Of a stretch of DNA of 36,112 bases, positions 8,233 to 16,095 are shown one piece after another. Position 1 is the stretch's first letter. Every line of letters starts with the position of its first letter. Under the pieces are notes generated by a model, which searched no databases, had not been told where the DNA came from, and saw only the letters and a list, made by a program, of their open reading frames with translations. The translations under genes and the position numbers were made by a program. Origin of the DNA: Candidatus Sericytochromatia bacterium S15B-MN24 CBMW_12 (GTDB taxonomy: Bacteria > Cyanobacteriota > Sericytochromatia > S15B-MN24 > UBA4093); the NCBI GenBank assembly GCA_002083825.1, contig DAZV01000036.1, positions 167,934 through 204,045 on the forward strand, read 5' to 3'.

Positions 8233-8827
8233 TGCGCTTGCCGCGGCTCTCCAGCCCCAGCTCCGGAATGGCTGCCAGAATTTCGCTCGGCAGGTCGTAC
8301 TGCTCGCAGACCACGCTGAGTCGCTCCCCTCGGGTCTCGGACCCCAGGGGAGTGACGTGGTGCATGAGATCCCCTTGAAAACGGACGACCTTGTTCACTT
8401 CCGGCGTGATCCGGCCCACCTCGCGTTTCCCCTGACTCAGGACCAGCTGGCCGCCTTGCATGGTCTCCGGCAACGTCACGTAGAGCACGCTCACGTAGCG
8501 CGGCGGATCCACCGTCCTGCTGTAGGCCCTCAGACTCCGATCGATGTGAGGGTCGACCCTCGACGACGCCACGAGCAGCAGCGGGTTCAGGTAGAAGGCG
8601 TTGCAATCGGCGTCCAGCAGGGTGTCCAGGTAGGGGCCAAGCCACTCGAAGCGCTCCTTGACCCGCGCGATGCCGGAACGCTTGAAAACCACCGAGAACC
8701 CCCGGGCTCCCACGAAGTCGTACGTCAGGTTGTTCGGCGCGAGGTACGGAATCTGGTGGATGCGCTTGCGCAGTTCCACCAGGTACTCCATGGGGAAGCA
8801 GTTGCGGGTTTCGGTGTAGTAGGCCAA
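8228..8827 (-). CDS. 2-oxoglutarate/Fe(II)-dependent oxygenase
   Basis: A 199-residue soluble protein with the iron facial triad of 2OG-Fe(II) dioxygenases. HxD is seen as DPHIDRS (His94, Asp96). The distal His is in DLMHHVTPLG (His156 or His157). RGERLSVV follows, whose Arg would bind the 2-oxoglutarate carboxylate. The layout resembles prolyl-hydroxylase-like small oxygenases, but the substrate cannot be read from sequence. The start is TTG at 8827, with AGGGAAG just upstream; an internal ATG at residue 13 is the alternative. It is last in a - strand unit, 26 bp after the helical protein gene, and converges on the ABC-F gene with an 8-bp gap. Confidence 0.82.
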   Translation of the reverse strand: MAYYTETRNCFPMEYLVELRKRIHQIPYLAPNNLTYDFVGARGFSVVFKRSGIARVKERFEWLGPYLDTLLDADCNAFYLNPLLLVASSRVDPHIDRSLRAYSRTVDPPRYVSVLYVTLPETMQGGQLVLSQGKREVGRITPEVNKVVRFQGDLMHHVTPLGSETRGERLSVVCEQYDLPSEILAAIPELGLESRGKRI

Positions 8828-8853
8828 TAGGCTTCCCTAGCCCTTCGCGCGCG

Positions 8854-9300
8854 TCACAGGCGGCGTTCCAGGGACTGCCGCTTGGCTTCGTAGGACTTGC
8901 CGAGCCCGAGGGCGATCGCCACGTCGCAGAGCGCCACGGCCTTCTCGATCTCGTTGGCGTCGGCGAAGACGCTGATGCCCCGCTCGCAGAAGCGCAGCTC
9001 CGGCAAGTAAGATTGAAGCTCGCGCTCCGCATCCTCCCGGGCCGCCGGCATGTACTGCTGAGCGGCCTCGACCGCCTCCATGCAGGCCTCATGCTCTCCC
9101 GATTGGTAAGCCGCTTCTACCAGCAAATCCTGGGCGAAGAACTTCACGGCATTGGGCAGGCTATGCTGAGCGGACAGGACCTTGGTCAAGTAGCGCTGCG
9201 CCTCGACGGGGCCATGGCCGATCGCATCCTGATGACCGTTCCTGAGATCTTGCAGGACGTCCGCGGGCGTCTTGCGCTTGGGTTCTTGTCGCTTGGCCAT
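8854..9300 (-). CDS. Small alpha-helical (TPR-like) protein of unknown function
   Basis: A 148-residue protein I do not recognise. It has a very basic N-terminus (AKRQEPKRKTP), then amphipathic helices with alternating Ala/Leu and Glu, including a pair resembling one and a half TPR units (CMEAVEAAQQYMPAA and AVALCDVAIALGLGKSYEAK). There is no signal peptide or membrane segment. ATG 9300 is preceded by AGGAAGGA about ten bases upstream; a TTG three codons earlier sits too close to that site. It lies between the M20 peptidase (56 bp upstream) and the oxygenase (26 bp downstream), so co-expression with both is likely. A role as an adaptor or substrate-presenting partner for the oxygenase is speculation. 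Confidence 0.72.
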   Translation of the reverse strand: MAKRQEPKRKTPADVLQDLRNGHQDAIGHGPVEAQRYLTKVLSAQHSLPNAVKFFAQDLLVEAAYQSGEHEACMEAVEAAQQYMPAAREDAERELQSYLPELRFCERGISVFADANEIEKAVALCDVAIALGLGKSYEAKRQSLERRL

Positions 9301-9356
9301 GGCTGGCAAATCCTTCCTCGTCGTCTGGTCTCGTGGTCTTGTGGGGCGAGCGCTGC

Positions 9357-10721
9357 CTAGAGCGCTGCCACGTTCTCGAAATAGTGCATGAAGGCTTTCA
9401 TGCCTCCCGCCGCCATCCCCCAGTCGAAGTTCTCGTTGGGGGCGTGGTAGCCGTGTTCCGGCAGCGAGAGCCCGATGAACATGATAGGGCAGTTCAGGTG
9501 CTTCTGCATGCTGACCACCGCTCCGATGGAGCCCCCCTCCCGGATAAAGGCGGCATCCGCGCCGAACCCGAAGCGCAGGGCCATGCGGACGGCTTCCGAG
9601 TAGGGACCCTCCAGCGCCCCCATGTAAGGCTCCAGGGCACCGTCCGCTTCCAGCACGACGTCGGAATTCCGGGCGCTCACGAAGGCCTGGACCATGGCGA
9701 GCACGTCAGCCGGCTTCATGTCGGGGACCAGGCGCATGCTGACCTTGGCCTCGGCCCGCGGCGGAACGATGGCCTTGACGCCGGGTCCGGTGTACCCTCC
9801 CACCATGCCGTGAACCTCGAAGGTCGGCAGGGCCCAGATGCGCGTGGTCACCTCTAGGGGGTCGGTGACCCGCAAGCAGGTCAGGCCATGAGCGCGCTGG
9901 AACTCGCGCGTCTCGAAGCCCGACGCGAGGAAGCTCTCCTTCGCTTCGGTCGTGAGGGGGCGCACGTGGTCGTAGAAGCCCGGGATCAACACGTCCCCGG
10001 TACGGGCGTCGTAGATCTCGCTGATGAGCTGGCAGAGCTCGCCGATGGGGTTCCGGGCGGCTCCCCCGGTCAGGCCCGAGTGGACGTCCTTGGTGCCCGT
10101 CTCGAGCAGCAGCCGGAAGGAAAGCATGCCCCGCAGGCCGAGGGGGGCGGCGGGCTTGTCCCGGCTGATCCAGATGGTGTCCGAGACCAGCACGGAATCC
10201 GTCGCGAGCTCGTCAGCGTGGGCCTGAAGGAAAGCCTCGAAGTTCGGGCTGCCGATTTCCTCCTCGAACTCCCAGACGAAGCGGATATTCAGGGGAAGAC
10301 CCTGCTTGCGGGCGAGCATCGCCGCGAAGAAGGCCGCCAGCGCCGGTCCCTTGTCATCCGTGGTCCCGCGCCCGCGATAGGTATCGCCTTCACATGTGAA
10401 GCGGAAGGGGTCGGTCGTCCACTCGGATTCGTTGGCGGGCTGAACGTCCAGGTGATTGTAGACAGTCAGCGTGCGCTTGGCCTCCGCGTGGCGGAAGTTG
10501 CCGACCACCACCGGGAAGCCTGCGGTCTCGTGGATCGTCGCTTCGCCCCCATGCGCCTCGAAAAGCTGCCTGGCCCACTCGGCGCCGCGCCGCATGTCGT
10601 GCCGGTGCGCGGGATCCATGCTGACCGTGGGTATCTCCACGATCTCGGCGAGGGCTCGCTCGTACTCGGCGCGCAGCGCGGTGATGTCGAATTGAAGGGG
10701 GTCCAGCTGAATGGCGATCAT
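9357..10721 (-). CDS. M20 family metallopeptidase (dipeptidase)
   Basis: A 454-residue cytosolic di-zinc hydrolase of the M20/ArgE/DapE/CPG2 superfamily. The metal and catalytic residues appear in order: TVYNHLDVQPA (His and Asp), GTTDDKGP (bridging Asp), EFEEEIGSPN (general-base Glu and ligand Glu), the dimerisation-domain VHSGLTGG with its conserved His, and LPEHGYHAPNE near the C-terminus. Length and motif spacing fit the M20 dipeptidase/carboxypeptidase group that cleaves short peptides or N-acyl amino acids; the exact substrate is open. ATG 10721 was chosen because GAAAGGA lies 6 bases upstream. An open upstream extension of 119 codons is out of character for the family. It is first gene of the unit that continues into the helical protein and the oxygenase. 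Confidence 0.9.
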   Translation of the reverse strand: MIAIQLDPLQFDITALRAEYERALAEIVEIPTVSMDPAHRHDMRRGAEWARQLFEAHGGEATIHETAGFPVVVGNFRHAEAKRTLTVYNHLDVQPANESEWTTDPFRFTCEGDTYRGRGTTDDKGPALAAFFAAMLARKQGLPLNIRFVWEFEEEIGSPNFEAFLQAHADELATDSVLVSDTIWISRDKPAAPLGLRGMLSFRLLLETGTKDVHSGLTGGAARNPIGELCQLISEIYDARTGDVLIPGFYDHVRPLTTEAKESFLASGFETREFQRAHGLTCLRVTDPLEVTTRIWALPTFEVHGMVGGYTGPGVKAIVPPRAEAKVSMRLVPDMKPADVLAMVQAFVSARNSDVVLEADGALEPYMGALEGPYSEAVRMALRFGFGADAAFIREGGSIGAVVSMQKHLNCPIMFIGLSLPEHGYHAPNENFDWGMAAGGMKAFMHYFENVAAL

Positions 10722-10756
10722 GGGGCGTCCTTTCGGTTTGGCGGTATCCACCCATG

Positions 10757-10765
10757 ATGATAGCA
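10757..10765 (-). promoter_or_regulatory. Extended -10 promoter for the M20 peptidase unit
   Basis: On the - strand the bases read TTTGCTATCAT, an extended -10 (TG-C-TATCAT), about 36 bases before the ATG at 10721. The -35 is weak (TTACCG with a 19-bp spacer at best). Confidence 0.5.
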
Positions 10766-10950
10766 AATCGGGAAGACATCTCGGTAATCCTCGCGGGCCG
10801 GACGGCGAGCGATGGGGGGCCGCGTCTTGAGTCAGTGAATTCGATTCATGCAGGTTTGCCGTCGGGGGAATCGGCGGAATCGAACGCGTCAGACATGCTA
10901 CGGATGGCCTCGCGAACGGTAGAGCTAGCCGCTGGAATCTGACTTTCGAG

Positions 10951-11994
10951 CTAAGGCGCAGTTGGGGACAGCTTGCGGATCCGCTGGTTCCAGTTATCGC
11001 AGACGTAGAGATTGCCCGAGGCGTCGATGGCCATGCCGCGCAGATCGCTGAACTTGGCTTCCAGGCCGGCGACCTCATCGACCAGGCCGCTTTCGCCCGT
11101 TCCCGCGATCGTGGTCACCTTCCCTTCGGCCGAGACGCGCCGAATGCGGCGGTTGCCGGCATCCCCGACGAAGACGGTCCCCGCGCCGTCCACGGCGATT
11201 CCGAGCGGCCCATCGAACCTCGCGTCCTTGCCGGTGCCATCCTGGTAGCCCCGGCCGTAGACGGTGCCCGCAAGCTCGGTCTTCTTGCCGGTCGCGAGAT
11301 CCACGTAGCTGACGATCTGCTCCACGTTGTCGCAAACGTAGAGGCGCCCGTTGGAGTAGGCGATACCCTGCGGACTGAAGAAGCTGGCCTCCAGGGTCGT
11401 CACCTGGCCGTCGGCGATCTTCCGGATCTTCCCCGAGTGGTCGGAAACGTAAACCGCTCCATCGGGGGCCACCGCGAGGGTGGACGGGAGCTGGAAGGTC
11501 GCGGCGTCCACGGCGCCGTCCGCCTTGCCCACGACGCCCGTGCCGGCGAAGACCGAGACCTCGCCCGAGTTTGTCACCTTCTTGATGACGTGGTTCTGCG
11601 TGTCGGCCACGTAGACGTCGCCGCTCGAGGCGATGGCGAGGCTGTCCGGGTTCTTGAAGGCGGCCGGAGTGACCGGCGTGAGCGTGGTGACCTGCCCGTC
11701 GGAAGTTATCTTGCGCAGGTGGCCATTGGCCCGGTCGGTGACGAGGGCACTGCCCGCAGCGTCGAAAGCGATCGCGCTCGGCCAGAAGAACTTCGCGCTG
11801 GCCGCGGGACCATCCTCGTAACCCATCGTGCTGCCGGCGAACGTCGTCACGCGGAAAGGCCCGTCGCTCACCTTGGCGCCCGCATGGCCGTTAGGATCCG
11901 AGGTCTTCGAAGGGTCTGTCGTCGTAGCGAGGGTACAGCCGCCCAAGGCCACGAGAAGGGCTACGAGCTGGGGAATTGGCCGAATAGAAGCCAT
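10951..11994 (-). CDS. NHL-repeat beta-propeller lipoprotein
   Basis: A 347-residue exported protein. The N-terminus is a lipoprotein signal: basic start, LVALLVALGGC, with the lipobox Cys near residue 20, followed by a Thr/Ser/Pro linker. The rest holds six NHL-type repeats, each with a Pro-x-x-hydrophobic-Ala turn and a V/LYVxDxxNxxIRKI strand, for example VYVADTQNHVIKKV, VFVGDAGNRRIRRV and LYVCDNWNQRIRKL. This suggests a six-bladed propeller. NHL propellers mostly bind proteins or ligands; no catalytic residues stand out. ATG 11994 follows GGAG at 9 bases; a TTG at 12009 overlaps that site and is rejected. It stands alone between the M20 unit and the pyrimidine operon, so the binding partner is unknown. 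Confidence 0.86.
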   Translation of the reverse strand: MASIRPIPQLVALLVALGGCTLATTTDPSKTSDPNGHAGAKVSDGPFRVTTFAGSTMGYEDGPAASAKFFWPSAIAFDAAGSALVTDRANGHLRKITSDGQVTTLTPVTPAAFKNPDSLAIASSGDVYVADTQNHVIKKVTNSGEVSVFAGTGVVGKADGAVDAATFQLPSTLAVAPDGAVYVSDHSGKIRKIADGQVTTLEASFFSPQGIAYSNGRLYVCDNVEQIVSYVDLATGKKTELAGTVYGRGYQDGTGKDARFDGPLGIAVDGAGTVFVGDAGNRRIRRVSAEGKVTTIAGTGESGLVDEVAGLEAKFSDLRGMAIDASGNLYVCDNWNQRIRKLSPTAP

Positions 11995-12223
11995 GGTAGA
12001 TTGCTCCAATCAAGTGCGGGGATGGTGACACAAACAGGATCATCGTGGCAAACAGCCTAGCATCGACGCTTCCGGTCTCCCGGAGCTGCATGCCCAGCAG
12101 GGGGCGGGTTTTTATCGAGCTGAGCCAGGACCTCTTCGACGCTCATTGGCATGGTCCGCATCGCCTTTTCCTCGAACGTTTCGCCATTGCGAAACTGCTC
12201 TACCAACAGGAAGCCCATGTTTC

Positions 12224-12261
12224 AGTTTACCCGATGGGCGATAGTTTACCCGATGGGCGAT
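12224..12261. repeat. 19-bp perfect tandem duplication
   Basis: AGTTTACCCGATGGGCGAT occurs twice back to back (12224-12242 and 12243-12261), upstream of the NHL lipoprotein gene and beside the operon terminator. It could be a duplicated regulator site or a recent slippage event. Confidence 0.85.
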
Positions 12262-12277
12262 GCGCGCTCGCGGAGAT

Positions 12278-12313
12278 GCGAAGGGGTCGGCAATCAATTG
12301 CCGACCCCTTCGC
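12278..12313. terminator. Hairpin terminator after the pyrimidine operon
   Basis: A 16-bp perfect inverted repeat (12278-12293 with 12298-12313) has a 4-base loop and starts 23 bases past the end of the semialdehyde dehydrogenase gene. There is no T tract in the - strand direction, and on + the tail is only GCGGGACTTTTC. It probably ends the - strand operon or protects its 3' end. Confidence 0.65.
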
Positions 12314-12336
12314 GCGGGACTTTTCTTGCTGGAAAC

Positions 12337-13806
12337 TTAGAACCAGCGGCTGATGACGACCTTGCGATCGGTGTAGAACTCGATCCCATGCTTGCCATGA
12401 GCCTTCAGGTCGCCGAACATCGAACCCTTCGCGCCACCAAAGTTGAAGTAACTCATAGGCGCTGCAACCCCCACGTTGACCCCGATCATGCTGGGCTCGG
12501 CCCTGTAAGCAAAGTCACGAGCAGTTTTGCCGCTTGAGGTGAAGATGGAAGTCGTGTTGCCAAAAGGATGGGCCTCCAGGATGGCCATCGCCTCGTCGAG
12601 CGTTTCCACCCGAAGCCAGGCCATGACGGGTCCGAAAACCTCCTCCTGGGCGAGGGTCATGTCGGGCGTGACCTTGTCGAAGAGCGTGGGCCCCAGGAAG
12701 AAGCCCTTGCTCTGACCATGGGACTTCCTGCCGTCGATGAGCAGTTCGCCGCCTTCGTCGATGCCGCGCTGGATGAGGCCCAGGATACGGTCCTTGGAGG
12801 CTTGCGAGATCACGGGGCCCATCTCGACGCCTTGATCCTGACCGTTTCCGACCTTGATCCGCTTGATTCGATCGAGCAAAGGAGCTCTGAACTTCTCGTA
12901 GGCGGGACCCACGAAGATCAAGGTGGCGCCGGCCAGGCAGCGCTGCCCAGCACAGCCGAAGCAGGACTCGACGAGGACGTCCACGGACTTGTCCAGGTCG
13001 GCGTCCGGCATCACGACCACGAAGTTCTTGGCCCCGCCGAGGGCCTGCACACGCTTGCCATGCTTGGCGGCCGTTTCGTAGACGAACTTCGCCACGGGGC
13101 TCGAACCCACGAAGGAAACACCCTGAATGAGCGGGTGCTCGCACATCCCTTGGACGATCTCCTTGCCGCCGTTGACGAGGTTGACCACGCCGGGCGGCAG
13201 GCCTGCTTCGTCCAGCAGCTCGAAGATGCGCTGCATGGTGAGCGGAACCTGCTCCGACGGCTTGAGGACGAGCGTGTTTCCGGTGGCGATGCAGTGGGGA
13301 AGGAACCAAAGGGGCACCATCGGGGGAAAGTTGAAGGGCGCGATGACCGCGAAGACGCCCAATGGGCGGCGGTAGGCGACGCAGTCGACGCCCCGGCCGA
13401 CGTCCTCGAGGGACTCGCCGAGCATCATCGAGGGGATGCCACAGGCCACGTCCACGCAGTCGATGCCCCGGCGCAGGTCACCGCGGGACTCGGCGAGCGT
13501 CTTGCCGTGTTCCATGCTGCAGATCCGGGCGATCTCCTCGAAGTGCTTTTCGAGCAGGTTCTTGAACGTGAAGAGGTACTTGGCCCGCTCGGCGGGAGGC
13601 ATGCGACGCCAGGCCGGAAAGGCCTTCTGAGCGGAGTTCACGGCGTCGTCGAGGTCGAGCATGGTCGACATCGGAACGCGGGCGAGCAGCTCCTCGGTCG
13701 CGGGGTTCACGACATCGAGAAGATCCGCGGTCTTGGCCGGCGCCCACGCGCCGCCGTGATAATTGGAGAGCGTCTTGATCTGGGTTCCCTTGGACAACGT
13801 GGTCAC
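12337..13806 (-). CDS. mmsA: CoA-acylating (methyl)malonate-semialdehyde dehydrogenase
   Basis: A 489-residue aldehyde dehydrogenase superfamily enzyme. It should convert malonate or methylmalonate semialdehyde, NAD+ and CoA to acetyl-CoA or propionyl-CoA and CO2, the last step of pyrimidine (and valine) catabolism. The nucleophile is Cys290 in GCAGQRCLAGA. The region where other ALDHs carry the general-base Glu reads LGGAKNF, with Asn, a hallmark of the CoA-acylating MMSDH group. PFNFPPMVPLWFLP and KPSEQVPLT form the Rossmann-side motifs. The start is GTG 13806, with AGGAGG 8 bases upstream. It is the last gene of the operon, 24 bp after the aminotransferase, and is followed by a hairpin. 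Confidence 0.93.
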   Translation of the reverse strand: MTTLSKGTQIKTLSNYHGGAWAPAKTADLLDVVNPATEELLARVPMSTMLDLDDAVNSAQKAFPAWRRMPPAERAKYLFTFKNLLEKHFEEIARICSMEHGKTLAESRGDLRRGIDCVDVACGIPSMMLGESLEDVGRGVDCVAYRRPLGVFAVIAPFNFPPMVPLWFLPHCIATGNTLVLKPSEQVPLTMQRIFELLDEAGLPPGVVNLVNGGKEIVQGMCEHPLIQGVSFVGSSPVAKFVYETAAKHGKRVQALGGAKNFVVVMPDADLDKSVDVLVESCFGCAGQRCLAGATLIFVGPAYEKFRAPLLDRIKRIKVGNGQDQGVEMGPVISQASKDRILGLIQRGIDEGGELLIDGRKSHGQSKGFFLGPTLFDKVTPDMTLAQEEVFGPVMAWLRVETLDEAMAILEAHPFGNTTSIFTSSGKTARDFAYRAEPSMIGVNVGVAAPMSYFNFGGAKGSMFGDLKAHGKHGIEFYTDRKVVISRWF

Positions 13807-13830
13807 GATTCGAACCTCCTGTCAAAAAGT

Positions 13831-15147
13831 CTACTTCACCTGCGTGAAAGCGGCGTCGAGGGCCCCGATGGCCTCGTCCACCTCGGCCAGAGAGATGGTC
13901 ATCGGGGGGGTCATGCGGATCACGTTGCCATGGAGTCCGCCCTTGCCGATCACTAGGCCATTTTCGCGGGCCGCCTCGACCACGCGCTGTAGTTCCTGCT
14001 TGGCGGGCTCCTTGGTCTTGCGATCCTTGACCAGTTCGAGCGCCTGCATCAGCCCCATGCCGCGCACGTCACCGATGAGCGCATGCTTCTCGGCCAGCTC
14101 CTCGAGACGCAGGCGGAAGTAACCCCCCACGCGCTTCGCGTTTCCGGGCAGGTCACGGCTCTCCATGGCATCCAGGGTCGCGAGGGCTGCCGTCGACGAA
14201 ATGGGGTTGCCGCCGAACGTGTTGAGGTGGACCTTGCCGTTGAGGGCCGTGGCAACCTCGTCGTTGGTGATGACCCAGCCGATGGGGAGACCGTTGGCCA
14301 TGCCCTTGGCACCGGTCATGAGATCGGGCTCGACGCCGTACTGCTCGATCCCGAACCACTTGCCGCCGGTACGCCCGAAGCCGGTTTGGACCTCGTCGGC
14401 GATGAAGAGGCCGCCGTACTTGCGAGCGATCGCCACCGCTTCCTTGAAGTAATCCGCCGGCGGCGTGATGAAGCCTCCCACGCCCTGGATGGGCTCGGCA
14501 ATGAAGGCGGCAATCTCGCCGGAGGTCGTCGTCTGGATGACCTCCTCGAGGTCCTTGGCGCATTCCAAGCTGCAGCTCGAAGGGGTCTTCCCGAAGGGAC
14601 AGCGATAGCAGTAGGCGTTCTTGGCATGGGCGACGGGGAACGCGTTGGGCTCGCCGATGCGCCAAGGCGAATGCGCGGTCACGGTCTGGACTCCCGGGGT
14701 CCCCCCCGAGTAACAGTGCCTCAAGGCCACGATGGTCCGGCGGCCGGTATGGGCCTGGGCCAGCTGAATCGCCTTCTCGTCGGCTTCGGAGCCCGAGTTG
14801 GTGAAGAAGCTCTTCTTGAGGCGGCCGGGAGTGAGGCTCGCCAGCCGCTCGGCAAGCTTGGCCTGGGCTTCGATGGGGAAGAGCGTGCTCGTGTGCTGCA
14901 ACTTACGCATCTGGGCGATCGTTCGTTCGGTGATCTCCTCGTCGCAGTGACCGACCGAGACGGTCACGATCCCGCCGAAGAAATCGAGGTACTCGCGCCC
15001 CTCGGAGTCCGTGAGGCGGAAGCCCTTGCCTGAGACGAAAGGCAACGGGTCCTGGTAATGCGAGCCAATCGACGGAAGCAGGAACTCCCGGTGCTTGGCG
15101 ACGATCTGCGCGCGGGAAAGGGTGGTTTCTTTGTTTTCGACAGCCAT
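13831..15147 (-). CDS. Class III aminotransferase (probable beta-alanine/3-aminoisobutyrate transaminase)
   Basis: A 438-residue PLP enzyme of fold type I, class III (AGXT2/GABA-aminotransferase group). The Schiff-base Lys is Lys281 in MTGAKGMANG; FIADEVQTGFGRTG carries the PLP-ring Asp, and FFTNSGSEADEKA binds the cofactor phosphate. A four-Cys cluster, YCYRCPFGKTPSSCSLEC, is present as in other AGXT2-like bacterial enzymes. Context gives the substrate: it lies between beta-ureidopropionase and the semialdehyde dehydrogenase, so it should move the amino group of beta-alanine or 3-aminoisobutyrate to a keto acid. ATG 15147 has AGGAGG just upstream, overlapping the stop region of the previous gene (9-bp gap), which suggests coupled translation. 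Confidence 0.9.
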   Translation of the reverse strand: MAVENKETTLSRAQIVAKHREFLLPSIGSHYQDPLPFVSGKGFRLTDSEGREYLDFFGGIVTVSVGHCDEEITERTIAQMRKLQHTSTLFPIEAQAKLAERLASLTPGRLKKSFFTNSGSEADEKAIQLAQAHTGRRTIVALRHCYSGGTPGVQTVTAHSPWRIGEPNAFPVAHAKNAYCYRCPFGKTPSSCSLECAKDLEEVIQTTTSGEIAAFIAEPIQGVGGFITPPADYFKEAVAIARKYGGLFIADEVQTGFGRTGGKWFGIEQYGVEPDLMTGAKGMANGLPIGWVITNDEVATALNGKVHLNTFGGNPISSTAALATLDAMESRDLPGNAKRVGGYFRLRLEELAEKHALIGDVRGMGLMQALELVKDRKTKEPAKQELQRVVEAARENGLVIGKGGLHGNVIRMTPPMTISLAEVDEAIGALDAAFTQVK

Positions 15148-15156
15148 GACGTCCTC

Positions 15157-16026
15157 CTAGATCCGAACCATGTCGCCGTAGGTTTCCGGCCGGCGATCGC
15201 GCATGAACTGCCAGGTGTTCCTGACGTCGCGAATCACGTCGAGGTCGAGGTCGGCAACCACCACCTCGTCCTGGTCACGGCTGCCGGTGGCCATGAACTC
15301 GCCCCGGGGGTTGACGAAGTAACTCTGGCCGTAGAACTCGCCGATGTTCCAGGGAGCCTCGGTCCCGACACGGTTGATGGCACCCACGTAGACCTGGTTG
15401 GCGACCGCATGCGCGGGCTGCTCGAGCTTCCAGAGGTACTCAGACAGGCCGGCCACGGTTGCCGAGGGGTTGAAGATGATCTCGGCGCCGTTCATGGCCA
15501 AGAGACGCATGCCCTCGGGGAAGTGGCGGTCGTAACAGATGTAGACGCCGATGGTGCCGTAGGCCGTCTTGAACGTGGGGTAACCGAGGTTACCGGGCTT
15601 GAAGTAGAACTTCTCCCAGAAGCCGGGATTGCAGTGAGGAATGTGGTTCTTGCGGTACTTGCCGAGGTACTTGCCGTCGGCGTCGATGACGGCCGCCGTG
15701 TTGTAATAGACGCCCGCCAGGTCCTCCTCGTAGACGGGAACCACGATCACCATGCGGTGCTTCTTGGCGAGTTCCTGCATTAGAACGGTGGTGGGACCGT
15801 TGGGCACGGGCTCGGCCGATTCATACCACTTGATCGTCTGCTCCGCGCAGAAGTAGGGGCCGTAGAAGATCTCCTGGAGGCAGAGTATCTGCACGCCCTT
15901 GGCGGCAGCCTCCTCGATGAGCTTCACGTGCTTGTCGATCATGGCTTTCTTGATGTCGGCCACCGGGCTGTCGGGATGCAGGACATTGCTCGCCTGAATG
16001 AGACCGCAACGAACGATTCTGGCCAT
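15157..16026 (-). CDS. Beta-ureidopropionase (N-carbamoyl-beta-alanine amidohydrolase), nitrilase superfamily
   Basis: A 289-residue carbon-nitrogen hydrolase. The Glu-Lys-Cys triad is seen as LQEIFYG, KYRKNHIP and VYICYDRHFPEG (Cys164). The motif around the Cys and the length match the branch acting on N-carbamoyl-beta-amino acids, which releases beta-alanine (or 3-aminoisobutyrate), CO2 and ammonia. It lies in the operon just before the aminotransferase that would use its product. ATG 16026 was chosen with GGAG about 11 bases upstream; in-frame extension upstream (MISPPDRW...) is not family-like. The 69-bp gap to preA is the largest inside the operon. Confidence 0.9.
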   Translation of the reverse strand: MARIVRCGLIQASNVLHPDSPVADIKKAMIDKHVKLIEEAAAKGVQILCLQEIFYGPYFCAEQTIKWYESAEPVPNGPTTVLMQELAKKHRMVIVVPVYEEDLAGVYYNTAAVIDADGKYLGKYRKNHIPHCNPGFWEKFYFKPGNLGYPTFKTAYGTIGVYICYDRHFPEGMRLLAMNGAEIIFNPSATVAGLSEYLWKLEQPAHAVANQVYVGAINRVGTEAPWNIGEFYGQSYFVNPRGEFMATGSRDQDEVVVADLDLDVIRDVRNTWQFMRDRRPETYGDMVRI

Positions 16027-16095
16027 TTCAGCAGTACTCCATCTATCTGGGGGGGAAATCAAAGCGAAGGGACGACTCAGGGGGGGGAAGCCCGA

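Larger units (their letters stand above)
11995..12336. other. 342-bp intergenic region
   Basis: This lies between the end of the pyrimidine operon and the NHL gene, both on the - strand. It holds the 19-bp tandem duplication at 12224-12261 and the long hairpin at 12278-12313. Short + strand open frames through it have no recognisable product. No clear promoter for the NHL gene could be read. Confidence 0.55.

Noticed and set aside
6447..9092. Open frame of 881 codons on the - strand
   Set aside because: It covers the ABC-F gene on the opposite strand, is rich in Gly/Val/Ala/Glu without domains, and runs across the oxygenase gene and into the helical protein gene in another frame.
10722..11078. 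N-terminal extension of the M20 peptidase
   Set aside because: It runs into the end of the NHL gene and through the extended -10, and ATG 10721 has a clear Shine-Dalgarno.
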